A program made the translations under genes and the position numbers. DNA of 64,000 nucleotides from Capillidium heterosporum (lineage: Eukaryota > Entomophthoromycota > Entomophthoromycetes > Entomophthorales > Capillidiaceae), in contig WBMQ01000001.1 of assembly GCA_016630905.1 (NCBI GenBank), forward strand, positions 1,550,001 through 1,614,000, read 5' to 3'. Below, in pieces: positions 46,102-58,060 of this stretch (positions are counted from its first letter, which is position 1; each line of letters begins with the position of its first letter). Below the pieces are notes generated by a model, which did no database searches, had not been told where the DNA came from, and saw nothing but the letters and a program-made list of their open reading frames with translations.

Positions 46102-47396
46102 ATGGATTCGACAAAGAGCCTCACCGACAACTTAACTTCAGTAGCTCAAATTATAGAAGATGTCGAAGATTTAGATACCAATGACCCCAGCTACAAGGTA
46201 ATAAAAGATTTTCAATAATGCTAAAATTGGTGTTCCCAACTTTAGAGCCAAATTTTAAAAGCAATAACCTCCATTCAGCTTTTGGAGTTAGCAGTCAAGA
46301 AGTTGGACTTGTTCAGTGACAACGAATTTATAGAGGAAGTGTCAGTTTCTACCCTCAAGTATTTTTTTATTTTGTTCAATTTTTAAAATTTGATTTTTAG
46401 GTTTTTCTTTTTAGATTATTATAAAGGGATTATTTTACTTCGAATTAACAGTAATTGGGAGGAGATCGATATGGATAGGTTGCAGCTACTCGACAAAGCA
46501 AAGGTTTGTATTCAGTATAGAAAAAGTATTTACGAGTTTATTTTAGGAAGGCATTTATTCAATTTATGACCCTTTGCCATACCTATGAGTTTACTACAAC
46601 CGAGGTAATCTTTGCTGAAGTTTTACTTGGAATTTTATTAATTTTATTCCTCAGTCCACCAAGTTTATGAAAAATAAAACGATGACCAACTACACGCGAG
46701 ATGAACGTATCCAGCAATTTAGGCTAAAGAAGGAACTGAAGCAAAAGATTGAGGTACCTTTATCCAACCTTTCCTACCTATAACATTGTAGTCTAAAAAG
46801 AAGGATATTACTGAAGATGAAGCTTTAATCCGCGAACTTTTACTAGCTCAACTTGAATTAGCCCTTCAAACATCGGTTGAGGAAGTTGGAGGTATAATAG
46901 GGGAGATAAAGATTTTGGAGAGTATGCCGAAACAACCTAAAGAAAAAGTTTCTGATGAAGTCGAAGATATCACTTGGAAGCTGGATCGTCTACCACCATT
47001 AAGTGAAGGTCTCATAGACAAAAATGGCAAGGTAACTTTATAAGCTTAGCACTTTTTAACCTAGCAAAGCCACTACGGCCCTTCGTAATAACTGACAAGA
47101 TGAGTCAGCTTAAGGATCAAGTTTTCCGACCTTCTTGGCGGCTTCCTACTATGACCATCGACGAGTACCTGGCTATTGAGAAGGAGCGGGGTAACTTCTT
47201 GCAAGGGGGAGGGTAGTTTTTTACTGCTTACATTTTATCTAAAATTTAAAATAGAGAGAGACCTAATCCAACTAAGGAAGAAGATTTTGACGATGATGAG
47301 GAAGGTTACAATACCTATTTGAAAAAGCAACGGGATTTTGACGACTTTAAAGATGATAATAAGAGAGGAAGTGGAAACCGAGCTAACAAAGGATAA
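46102..47396 (+). CDS. TAP42: TAP42/alpha4 (IGBP1) PP2A-binding regulator
   Basis: Eight exons: join(46102..46197, 46246..46358, 46401..46503, 46551..46604, 46655..46753, 46792..47031, 47070..47212, 47255..47396), 329 residues. The helical N-terminal half contains LELAVKKLDLFSDNEFIEEV, FFFLDYYKGIILLRI and YTRDERIQQFRLKKELKQKI. The conserved C-terminus has PLRPFVITDKMSQLKDQVF, then WRLPTMTIDEYLAIE and an acidic/lysine tail. Tap42 binds catalytic subunits of PP2A, PP4 and PP6 and carries TORC1 signals. Two acceptors (before GCATTTATT at 46551 and CCACTACGG at 47070) were chosen over nearer AGs because only they keep frame and family residues. NPR2, another TORC1 regulator, lies 0.6 kb downstream, but they are not co-transcribed. 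Confidence 0.93.
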
Positions 47397-47989
47397 GCTT
47401 TAAATACAGTTATGTTTCTTGATATATTTAGAACACAATTTTTAATTCTATGGGCTTCATTTTTTTATTATCAGCCCAAATCAATATGATATAATGCATA
47501 TTCTAGATTATAATTATTACTGTTGTTTTTAAATCTTTCTAATCAAAAGGTTGGCCTTTACTATAGAGATATCTACGTTTATTTATTTTAGGTGTACCTA
47601 AATATAAACTTTAGTTGTCGATTGTACTTTACTATTTTGATTTTGATTTAACTTTATAACAAATAGCTTTTTCTATCACTTATATTCACTGATAGGTTTT
47701 TCAAAGTTTTATCCCTTTAAGCTTCCCATACAGCCTTAAAGCTATATATTTAATTCTAAATATCCATATTCCAATTTTCTTCTACATTTCTAGTTTAAAT
47801 TATCACTGCTATTTTTGCTTTGATAATTGTTCGAAAGTTACCAGAAAAAATACTGCTAAATTATAAACATATAAGACATAAAATAATTAGAAATAGAAAT
47901 ATGGGTATATAAATTCAGCTAAATGTTCATTCAATGGATATCGGCTTCATCTACCTGCATACAAAAATAGATTAAGCTTTATTTTGAAA
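47397..47989. other. Intergenic
   Basis: AT-rich tail-to-tail spacer between TAP42 and NPR2; nothing recognised. Confidence 0.55.
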
Positions 47990-49399
47990 TCATTTGAAAA
48001 TAGTATAGACGTGTTCCTCGTTGTCGAAGGTAGCGCGAAGTTCAGCAGGAGTAACTCCAAACTCAATTGCCAGCATGTCAATATGATGGTTTCCATCTAG
48101 CCACCGTTTCATAGTTGGAGCGATATTCGTCCTAGCTTCGGGTTGGAGGATAGGGTACTCGTACAACCGTACCAAAAACTGATTGATAAGGCCAAACGTG
48201 ATGAACCGTCTAAGGTCGATGGCTAAAAGGTCCAACTTGAACGTGATTAAAAACTGTTGGAGAGTCAAGCCTGGTTTCAACTTGGCATAAAGGGCAAAAA
48301 GGTGATGAGTCGGAGGTGATTGATGGCCTTGTTAGTTGCTAGTTAGGAAATGTAGAGCTGGATAGGTACCTGGTTTTGTAACGTAATCTAAGCAAGATGT
48401 TTGTAGGGCGAGATCGGAAAGTAGGCTGCCGAGTTTCGGCTTGACGGTGTAGATGTTAGAGTACTGATGCTAAGTGTTAATGACAGTTGTAGTAAATATA
48501 AAGGCACTTGAAAGATATCGATGAAAAAGATGCACTCGTACTGCCTAAGGTAAGGTTAATATACTTTATAGATTCATATGTACAGAAGGTGTTCTAAGCT
48601 CAGCTTGACTAGGTTCGGTTCCATATCGGTACAAGCAATAATGGATTTCACCGATTTAACACCGTCGATAACTTTAACTATCTAAGTCCCATCATCGTTA
48701 GCCTTGATACTATAGTTTTTATTACCTTCTCTATCGTCAAGTCGAGTTTCTCATCTAAAGTTTGTTGATATCGACAGAGGGTACTGGTACATGATAAAGC
48801 TCAAAACTGAATTTGGATACATAATTGGGAAATAGCTTGAGGTGGATACTGTCATCAGAACCTAGAATATTTTGTTCCTATTCAGTCTTGAAAAATTCTT
48901 ACTTAGGGTTATTCGGGTCTCACCCATGTTGTTCAAGTCTTCCAAGATATGCTCTAGGGCAGGTAGCAAAGCCAGCTTCTTACTCTCATCGGAAAGGAAC
49001 GAGTTTTCAATCTAAATGGTAAGTGAAATTATATGACCTTTCAATTACTTCCATATTCCTAATTAAGTAGGCAAACTTCTTTATAATACTAAAGTAAATG
49101 TCGACTTCAGCACCCCTAGCGAAGACCCAAACGATGTTGAATATTAAGGCATTTCGTTGGTATTTCCTGTTCTCTATAACTATGGGAAACCCAACTATCC
49201 GGTAAGCTACATCTAAAGTTAAGGTTTGATCGCATAGGTTGGGTTTAGGGATGACGAATTCCGATATAGCTTCTAGATCGAATTTGTGGCCCTTGGAGCC
49301 ACTTATCAGCTGGTCGGGGACCTCAAAAACAACCTTTGGACCTTGGATCGGATGGAACTCGCAGTAAAATAAACCTAGTAGTTTTGGAAACTCGTGCAT
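47990..49399 (-). CDS. NPR2: NPR2/NPRL2, SEACIT/GATOR1 subunit, apparent frameshift
   Basis: Seven exons: complement(47990..48327, 48370..48469, 48508..48544, 48584..48681, 48726..48861, 48903..49011, 49049..49399), about 389 residues if one base is added; the human protein has 380. Hallmarks: LLGLFYCEFHPIQGPKVVFE at the N-terminus (longin-like domain), YRNALIFNIVWVF-type segment, DLTIEKVIKVIDGVKSVKSI, YECIFFIDIFQ, and LFALYAKLKPGLTLQQF in the winged-helix C-terminal part. Npr2 pairs with Npr3 in the Iml1 complex, the GAP for Rag/Gtr GTPases that turns TORC1 off under nitrogen limitation. Exon 3 breaks frame at a run of three G (plus strand 48779-48781), between ELYHVPVP and YQQTLDEKLDL; one more base restores the family sequence. 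The gene shares a 135-bp divergent promoter with the SDR gene. Confidence 0.88.
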
Positions 49400-49534
49400 C
49401 TTCGCTCTTACAGTTGTTGGTTTGGTTCTTTATTTCACTCCTATTTGAAGCTGGAGTTGAAACTTTGGCTTCATTTTGGTGACAAAATCAAATTTGAAAA
49501 ATCCAACCTTTCAATTTTATAATATTTGCTTTTG
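49400..49534. promoter_or_regulatory. Short divergent promoter, NPR2 and SDR
   Basis: Only 135 nt separate the ATGs of NPR2 (minus) and the SDR gene (plus), so both promoters must overlap here. No obvious TATA box or operator. Confidence 0.6.
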
Positions 49535-50905
49535 ATGGAGCGTACCACACCAAAGAGCTTAAATGGCAACTTGAAGGGTGGAGAGGTTATATACGATAGA
49601 ATCCTGGACAACGAAAGTTTGCAAGTCGACGAGAATTCCAATATCAACATAGACGTCATCTTTTCGATACTGAAGGTTACATTGTTTCACTGGAGTTTTG
49701 GCCTTATCCTCATCCCGATTATCTACACATTTACCAAAGCCAACGTAAGTATATACAACCCTATATATGCGACCTGTGTTCTTCAAAGTTGTTTTGCTTT
49801 GCTAGCATACTTTTTGCACAATATTTTTAAGGAGAAAAGGGGTAAGGCCATCGAATGGAATAAACAGATTGTCGTTATAACTGGAGGTATGATCAACCAT
49901 TTATAAATATTAAATTAATTTAAAAGGCTCCCATGGGTTCGGTTTATTGCTGGCTCAATCATTAATCCTATTAAAAGCCACCGTTGTTATACTGGATGTC
50001 AATGAGCCTTCCGATAATTACGGTACTAAATTTAATTTACATTTATTAATCATTCTAAGGATTTATATTTTTTAAATGCGATGTTAGTAATCCCAAATTG
50101 GTTCAGGAAGTTTTAGAAGAAGTTAAAGGCACAGTAATAATAAGAATATTTATCGGCATCACTAATTCCGTTATAGATAGGTATACCCACAACGTTAGTG
50201 AACAATGCAGGTATTTATTTACCTAAATTGTTGATCGAATCCAGTGAAGAAATTATAAAAAAGTACTGTTTCATTTGAAATTTTGACTTAATTGTTGTAT
50301 AATAGCACTATTGATATAAATCTATTGGGTAGCTTTTGGACTACCCGGGTCATCCTACCTTGGATGATAGAGGCCAACCATGGGTATATTGTAAGCGATT
50401 TTTTGCACAGTATTTTCAAGAGTATACTAAACTTCTGGCGCTTTAATTCACATTAGATAACCGTATCATCAATTCTAGGATACACTTCACCTGCCCAGTC
50501 AAGTAAATATTTACAATACCATCACCTTTAACATTTGAAGCTGCCTACTGTGCCAGTAAAGGTGGGTTGATAGCTTACCATGAATCCCTTCACATGGAGC
50601 TTAGTAACCGGTACCCTACCAACAATATAAAGACTTTGTTGATCACTCCAGGCAGAATGGAAACCGGATTGATGGATGGAACGGAGGAAGCTTGGTTTCC
50701 ATTCATTTTCAGTACTGTCAAATTGCCCGATCTCGTACAAACTGTGGTCTACCATATAGAACATCATATATCAGGTGAAATCGTATCTCCACTTTATGGC
50801 TACGCTGCCTTCTTCAGTCGGGCGTTCTACTTATCTATCCGCAGATTCATCTTCGATATATCGGGAGCTAACACTGCCTTGGTGACATGGAGAGGATACA
50901 AATAA
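49535..50905 (+). CDS. Membrane-anchored short-chain dehydrogenase/reductase (DHRS/17-beta-HSD11-like)
   Basis: Seven exons: join(49535..49886, 49927..50022, 50060..50133, 50177..50262, 50306..50390, 50457..50502, 50541..50905), 367 residues. The N-terminus is an approximately 55-residue polar stretch, then two hydrophobic segments (FSFGLILIPIIYTF-like and CVLQSCFALLAYFL). The SDR core has the cofactor motif VVITGGSHGFG, the acid VILDVN (favouring NAD), FKCDVSNPKL, LVNNAG, the catalytic serine in TVSSILGY and YCASK. The C-terminal part is typical of classical SDRs acting on retinoid, steroid or acyl substrates at the ER or lipid droplet. The substrate is unknown. The 5' ATG chosen (49535) is the first ATG in frame. 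Confidence 0.85.
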
Positions 50906-52490
50906 AGCTATTTTCTAATATATAGTGCATTTTATCTACCTTCAATAGTGTTCCATAACATCGAATTTCACATTTATATATTTATTTATATCACATAGAA
51001 TAATTGGAATGTATAATATACCAATAAGATCCTATATAAGAATTCAAAATTCGTAAATTAGCAAAATTTGATTGTACGTTCATTAAATCTATTAATTTTC
51101 TGGGAGTTTATGCTTATATATGATGGCTTAATTTCAAGTTTATGTTGATATAAATAGTGGTGGTCAAACTTTGAAGATAGGTTCTCAAAGGTGGAGGCCT
51201 GGTAAGACTTGAGCAAAGGCTTCAAAAATTGTATGATGAGCCTGGGACTAAGTTGCTTTTAAACATCGTTGCTAATGAATGTCAAATAAAATAGCTACAA
51301 ATCAATGTAAAAATTGTAGACGTTACAGGATTTCAAAGTAGATGCCAAATATCCCAACCTTTTGTCGATATACAGCCCATCAGCCTAAATATGAATATAG
51401 TGCAATAAAGTCATTTAGAAACCCAAAAATTATAGATATTGATCGCATACTCAATCAGCTTCGATATAGATGCTCCATAAAGTAGTGATCTATTGCTGTG
51501 AAAAATATAGATTTTGATTTTCAGTAAAATGGTTTCTAATCAGTGTAAATCTAAATATTCTTGATACAGCATTCTAGCTCAGGTGGTTTTCAGTATTGAG
51601 ATCTGGACCAAATGAAGGCTAGTGACTACTGATATAGATTTCATTTCTATTACTTTATAACCTCCTCCATTCCTTAAGCTTATAAAAGCTATAGCTAAAT
51701 GTCTTGAACAAGATATGCCATCTTTTACTGTGTATTTTTTACAATTCTTCAATATCAATTCGATTAAAATAAATTTATAAATAGGTAGTAAGATGCAAAG
51801 TTAGATAAGTAGATTGATAAGAGAGCTAGCACTTCAAAGTTAAAGTATACTCTAACATATGCTACTAAATTAAAATGGTGCATGTATCTATATTTAAAAA
51901 ATAAGCATGTTCTATTTAAATCGTATAGTATAGCGAATTCTTATTAAAATCACTTTACTTTGGATGGAAGCTTTTAACTAGAACCTAATATATTATTTAT
52001 TGGATACAATAGACTTTGAATCGAATATATAAGTATGCTATCCTTCTCATATCAAAGTTTCAATGTAGTTTGTTTCGAATACCTTTAGTTTGCAACAGGT
52101 TTATTGAAAGTGCTTTGTAATTCAAAATTGCACTATTCCATATTTTGAAAAGTTGTGCCAATAAAATTAGATGGCTAGGGTTTGTTCTAAACTATAGGAA
52201 GCTTTTATCATCAAAGAACCTTGAGTATATCGTTGACTTCTATAAATTCATCTCAAATTAAATGTATCAGAGTAATGCACCACATTTAAGTTTAAAACGA
52301 TTGCGAAAATAAGGTTTTACATTAGGTTGAAACTTTATATTTCATGTAAATTAACTTTTATAATTTACTACAATCTGATATGTAGCTTATATATGGGTAT
52401 CAAAATCACATTCTTTAAATGCAATGAAATACGACAAATATAAAGTTTATAAATTGAAAATACATGTAGCTTGGTGGATATAAAGTCGCC

Positions 52491-52651
52491 TTAACCCTTT
52501 CCCTACAGGGACTAAAAATTTGCAGGTTTTGGCAAATTTGACGTGCATAGCTTTTATAACTATTATAAAGTCTAGATTTCTAATGCATTTTGGTAAGAAG
52601 GCAATAGTGAGTTATGCATTCACTAGTATACTGCTGTAGGGAAAGGGTTAG
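52491..52651. mobile_element. piggyBac-like MITE (about 153 bp between TTAA-type flanks)
   Basis: The left end reads TTAACCCTTTCCCTACAG, the right end CTGTAGGGAAAGGGTTAG; the 17-nt strings TAACCCTTTCCCTACAG are perfect inverted repeats. A TTAA target plus terminal CCC...GGG is the pattern of piggyBac-type elements; the right copy of the target is TTAG, one substitution away. The interior is AT-rich with no open frame, so it is non-autonomous. Only one copy is visible in this window. Confidence 0.65.
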
Positions 52652-53165
52652 TTCTATTTGTGCTGGCTGGGTATTCCTACCCAGTTTCACTAAATTTAGC
52701 AATTATTTGAAACTTTCACTATAAATCATCAAAAGTAAATTTATAGTCAAGTATACCAACACAAATAAAAGTTAAATCCACGAACAGCACTATAAACCGA
52801 AAGAGTTTAGGCAAAAAGCTATGATAACATAGAAAAACATCAGTTCCTGGAATTTTAAAAATAATAGCACTTTAGTCCGAAAAATACCCTATGGGTCTTA
52901 TGCTATTCTGTTCATATATATGTGAAAGATTTGTACAATTGAGCTTATAAGAGGTGGCCGCATTTCTTTAAACAATATGGTAAATGGCTCGTAGGATTTT
53001 TTCTGAACAGTAAAGTATTTTTGCTATTTTTGAGGTTTCCTTCAGGCTGCACCATAATACTTAGGCTATATATCCCACGAACCTTCCAAGTTTCAACCAA
53101 TCAGGGTTCTACTTTCAACCCAATTTACATTGAGGTTGAAGAATTATCGAGATTAGTAATAAGAG

Positions 53166-53173
53166 TATAAAAG
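53166..53173 (+). promoter_or_regulatory. TATA box of RIB1
   Basis: TATAAAAG about 155 nt upstream of the RIB1 ATG. Confidence 0.5.
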
Positions 53174-53324
53174 AGCACCTTTCCAAATTATCAAATTTGT
53201 AAGCACAACCGTATTCTATCAAAGTCAACTCAGCCAAAGTTTATAAAAGGATAGTAACTTTACTAAAGCTCTCTTCAACAAAAAACAAGAAGTAAAATAA
53301 GTACCAACAAGCGCAATCTATACC

Positions 53325-54223
53325 ATGACAACGCCATCCTTAGTCTCCAGCGGATCAACCACTCCCAAATCAATAGAGTCTAATATGCTACCTATAAACG
53401 TGCAAGTAACTTGCAAAGTCAAGACACGTATCCCAACTACCTTAGGTGACTACTACCTACATGTCTACATCAACACTAAGGACAATAAAGAACATTTAGC
53501 ATTAACTTTCAACAAAAAAATAGTCTCCAAATCGTTGAACGTCTATGAACAGGAGGATACCGACTACTTACGTAAGTTAAGGGGAGCTACTGTTGCTCAA
53601 GATAATGATACTGAAGTTGATGGGAAATTTGACCCATTACAGACGGTACCTATACGTATCCACAGTGAATGTTTCACTGGTGAAACAGTAAACTCAATAC
53701 GATGTGACTGTGGTGAACAGTTGGAACGGGCAATGAAGTCTATGTTGGTTAACAAGGAGGGTATTATCCTCTATTTGAGACAAGAGGGTAGAGGTATTGG
53801 ATTGCTTAACAAGATGAGGTAAGCTTCCCCTTAAAAGGCTTTGAAACTAATTCTATACTCTTTTTTGTTTGTAGGGCTTATAACATCCAAGATTTGGGCT
53901 ATGATACCGTCGATGCCAATTTGAAGCTAGGACTACCGGCTGATGGTCGAGATTACGAGATTGCCGCTGCTATATTGAACGACTTGAATGTCACTAACGT
54001 TAGCTTGATGACCAACAATCCTAATAAGATTAATGGTTTGCGGAACTTTGGGATCGAGGTGGTGGACCGCGTACCTATGGTACCTAAAGTTTGGGAAGGT
54101 GGTGAAGCGGATGGTCAAGAAGGTAAAAAGGAGGAAGGAGTCAAAGGTTTCGACGAGATGGATTCTTATTTGAGGGTTAAGGTAGATCGTATGGGTCATA
54201 TCTTAAATTTACCTAGCTTGTAG
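53325..54223 (+). CDS. RIB1: GTP cyclohydrolase II
   Basis: Two exons: join(53325..53818, 53875..54223), 280 residues. It catalyses the first step of riboflavin synthesis, converting GTP to the diaminopyrimidinone phosphate with loss of formate and pyrophosphate. The Zn site is [20 protein letters not shown] (three Cys). The active-site loop [13 protein letters not shown] carries the catalytic arginine, and [19 protein letters not shown] plus [13 protein letters not shown] complete the nucleotide pocket. The 95-residue N-terminal extension before the core (Ser/Thr-rich, then [17 protein letters not shown]) is normal in fungi. No DHBP synthase domain is fused, as in fungi and unlike the bifunctional bacterial RibBA. 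The single 56-nt intron splits AG|G inside the arginine of NKMR. Confidence 0.97.
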
Positions 54224-55428
54224 AAGGTGTCTAATTGAGCTCCAGTGACAAGTTATCCTACTATCTTTCCATCCATCCATATTTTAAAATTTTCTAATAG
54301 CTCTTCCGATTGATTTTATTTTACCTTAAAAGTGGCTTTCCAAAATTACAGCTATTCCTTGCTCAATTCCCACCTAAATCACTATACTTTTCAAAAAATG
54401 ATACGACACTTTGCTAGCTTCACTCAGGTTTATAGCCTGTATATCGTTTTTTATAATTAAATATGTCGGTTTTATTATGATCTTTTAATACTTGTAGAGT
54501 TCATTCTATGAGGATAGATTCTATAACAAAGTACTGTTTAAATGACGACGGCGTTTGAAAACCTATTAAGAAGGTATATTAACGTTGTTTATAATATCTT
54601 TCAATATTAGATTTGGTAGCATATTGCTACAATTTTAACACCTACAAAATGTTTTGGACAGGGTTAAATACTAGCTTAAGTCCTGAAAACTTATCAACTC
54701 CTATTCTATTAAGAACATAAGATGAGTGTTAGCCTAGCTGGTTAGCAACACATAGCCAAAGCTTACTTTTATGTCTCGTACTCCTTTCTGCATGCCTGTA
54801 ATGAGTGTTGTATAGCTTTATTCCATTATCACTAGCTCAATAGTCTGACATTATAACCTATAGTTCAGTGTACTTTTGATATTTTAAACCTATACTATCC
54901 CCATCCCTCTATTTTGTTCAACTTCCATTTGTTTGGAGAAATGAGACTATATCAAAGAAACAGAGGCAGTAGTACTTTGTTATGTTTGTATCGGAAACTA
55001 TTTCCAATCCTCAGCTACTACCATCATTAATTGATACAGATTAAGGATTCTAGAAGGGAATCAGATAGCTAGTATCTCATTACTTCTCGATACAACTGAT
55101 CTCGAAAGCCTACCCTCCATTTCATTTGTTAAAGAAATTTGGTCCTTACTTATACTTTAGATTTTTTCTCGAAAGTTTTATATGATACCATCTGTTCAAT
55201 TATGAGCGAAATTTTCCTCTATAAAATTCCAATAAAAAGCAGTATATCAATTTGGAACGGATGGTGTCATCCCAAACTGCAAAAACCAAATCTGATCTCA
55301 AAAGTCTAAAGAAATACTCAGTCCACCTTCCAAATTTATTGCTTAAAAAATCAAGGTATATAAACCAGCTTTCTGTCGTTCAATTTATAAACATAGAAAC
55401 AAGAGTCAGCCAAGCCTTTAATCAGAAT
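54224..55428. other. Intergenic, 1.2 kb
   Basis: No gene. An in-frame ATG at 55252 would extend the next gene by 59 residues, but its tandem copy starts at the position equivalent to 55429. Confidence 0.55.
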
Positions 55429-58060
55429 ATGAGTTTGGACGATCTACTACACTGTCAACTAGATGGTGTAGATACTTGTAAACTCCAACTTGCGTTACCA
55501 GTAGTAATTATCAACTTGATAGTCTTTTTTACCCTGAGACTACTGTATACCAACAACAGCCCACGCCAAAATGAATCAACACCACTTATTTCTACCCCAA
55601 CTAATGTACAGCCGGTGAACCGTTACCTTCCTCATTCCAAACAACTTTACATCAACGGAGCTCTAATCTTACTACTGAGCATTGACCTGGTAGTCATTAT
55701 CTATGACAGCATGGTAAATTTGAACTGGATATCTACCACCTACAGCTTATTCGTATTCCTGATGTTGGTAGCTTGGGCTGTTTTAGCTTTCCACCTTATT
55801 TTAACGTTGCCTATAAGTTCCAAGTACTACCATGGTTTAGGTAGCTGGCTAAGTATCTTTGAGTTGATAAATTCTACTAGATGGGTAGCTTTACTAGGTA
55901 AAATTATATTTTATATTTTCTAACTTTTATATAGTGCAAAATGGCTACGTACATAACTACACCTACTTTGTCACGAGTGCATTGTTAAGACTGATATTGA
56001 GTAGCATGTTCTTGAAAGTAGGGTTGCCGTTTACCTTTAGAAAATATAGTTACCAACCTCGCGATGTCGAATCCAACATCGGTTCCAGTACCGACACCTC
56101 CTCAGCTCAGCAAACTTCAGCTTCTGACGAACCCAAGTTGACTTTGACCCAACAGTTGAAGATCTTGTTGCCTTATCTGTGGCCTAAACCATTGCACCTA
56201 AAGATCTACATCACTTTAGCATTTCTACTGTTAGCTTTAGGTCGTATAATAAATCCACTAGTTCCTATCCAATACAAGAACATCGTTGATCTGCTGACCA
56301 ATTCCCAAAACAACAAGTCTGAGGTATTCAAAGCTATATTCGTTTACTTCTTGCTCAATCTGTTGCGAGGCAGCAACGGTTTGATTGGTGCCTTACAGAG
56401 TTGGATTTTGATTCCCATAAACCAGCACGTCAACCGAAACGTTTCTAGAGATACCTTCGACCACCTCCATCACCTTTCTATGAAATTCCACGTCAAGCGA
56501 AAGACTGGGGAAGTTCTACGGACCATGGTAAATTTCAAGCTTATATTTGATCCTAAAATTTAAAATTTAGGATCGTGGTACGTCGTCCATTATCAACCTG
56601 ATGAACTACCTATTGTTCAACGTAGTGCCTACCTTGCTAGATATCGTAATTGCCATGTTTGTCATGTTTTTCTACTACGACGCCGGTTACTCCTTGATAA
56701 TTGGGGTTGCTATGATCCTGTACATTGTTCTAACGGTTGTGATTACCGAATGGAGGTATTTATTGTAATTATTATAACATTAATAGCGTCCCAATAGAAC
56801 CAAGTTCCGTAGGACTATGAACGAGTTGGACTCCAAGGTACGTGGGATCGCCGTCGACTCGTTGCTAAACTACGAGACTGTCAAATTGTTCACCGCTGAA
56901 CGCTTCGAGGTCAACCGCTACGACGCCGCCATCGTCCAATACTTGGAAGCCGACTTCAAGTCTACGGCCACTTTACCCATCCTCAACTTGGTACAGGGTA
57001 CTATATTGGCTTTAGCTACTTTAGCGGCGAGTCTACGATGCGGAAGTCAGGCTGTCGCCAGTAAGGCGGGACCGGGAGACTTGGTCATGTTGATCAGTTA
57101 CTTGATCCAATTGAGTGCTCCATTGAACTTCTTTGGTACGTTATACCGTATGATTCAACAGAACTTCGTCGACATGGAGCAGATGGTTCAATTGTTGACG
57201 ACCAACTCCGAGGTTGAAGATGCTGGAGATGCTAAAGCCATTTTGAACACAAACCATGATCCCTGTTCTGTAACCTTTGGTAACTTTTATCCACTTCTTA
57301 ACAATCAACTAATTTAAATACAGGCAATGTCGACTTCAGCTACGACAAAGAGCGTAAAGTATTGGATGGCCTCGACTTCCATATCCAGCCGGGCACCTCC
57401 ACTGCCCTGGTAGGTCCCAGTGGTGGTGGCAAATCAACTATCCTCAAGCTACTCAATCGATTCTACGACGTCGACTCTGGTTCCATCAAAGTCAACAATT
57501 ACGACATCAAAACCTTACAGCTGCAAAGTCTACGTAAGTTGATCGGTGTCGTCCCTCAAGACGTCGTTCTCTTCAATGCCGACATTATGTACAATATAAA
57601 ATATGGCAACCCCGAAGCTAGCGACGAGATGGTGCACGAAGCCGCCAAGATGGCCCACATCCATGACAAGATCCTAAGCTTCCCCCAAGGCTACGCGACC
57701 GTCGTCGGGGAACGTGGATTGCGCCTAAGTGGCGGTGAGAAACAACGTGTCGCTATTGCTCGAACCTTACTCAAGAATCCAAGCATAGTCGTCTTGGATG
57801 AGGCTACATCGGCGTTAGATTCCAACACCGAATCCGAATTGCAAAAAGCATTCGATACCGCCTTTGCTGGTAGAACTTCCATCACGATAGCTCATAGACT
57901 TTCTACTATCGTGAATGTTGATCAAATCGTCGTCATTGTCGATGGCAAAGTCGTAGAAGTTGGTAGCCACAACGAGTTAGTCAATGGTAATGGTAAAGGT
58001 ATCTATAGAAGTATGTGGTTGAGGCAGTTGAATTCAGAGGGATCGAAGGACGAAGAATAA
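55429..58060 (+). CDS. HMT1: Hmt1/ABCB6-type ABC half-transporter, copy 1
   Basis: Five exons: join(55429..55897, 55935..56527, 56571..56755, 56798..57279, 57324..58060), 821 residues. An N-terminal five-helix domain typical of Hmt1/ABCB6 (TMD0, about residues 1-195) is followed by a six-helix TMD with the conserved FRRTMNELDSKVRGIAVDSL and NYETVKLF. The NBD has Walker A GPSGGGKST, PQDVVLFNADIMYNI, signature LSGGEKQRVAIAR, Walker B IVVLDEATSALD and IAHRLSTI. Family members (S. pombe Hmt1, C. elegans HMT-1, ABCB6) sit in the vacuole, endosome or mitochondrion and handle phytochelatin- or glutathione-bound metals or porphyrins. The start was set by alignment with copy 2. Copy 2 follows 975 nt downstream in the same direction with the same four intron positions, so this is a tandem duplication. 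Confidence 0.93.

Larger units (their letters stand above)
50906..53324. other. Intergenic, 2.4 kb, contains a MITE
   Basis: No gene. A short inverted-repeat element lies at 52491-52651. Near the right end a good TATA box (TATAAAAG, 53166-53173) precedes RIB1. Confidence 0.6.

Noticed and set aside
55252-55428. Upstream extension of HMT1 copy 1 from ATG 55252
   Set aside because: The tandem copy begins at the residue matching ATG 55429, and the extra 59 residues have no counterpart or targeting pattern I can support.
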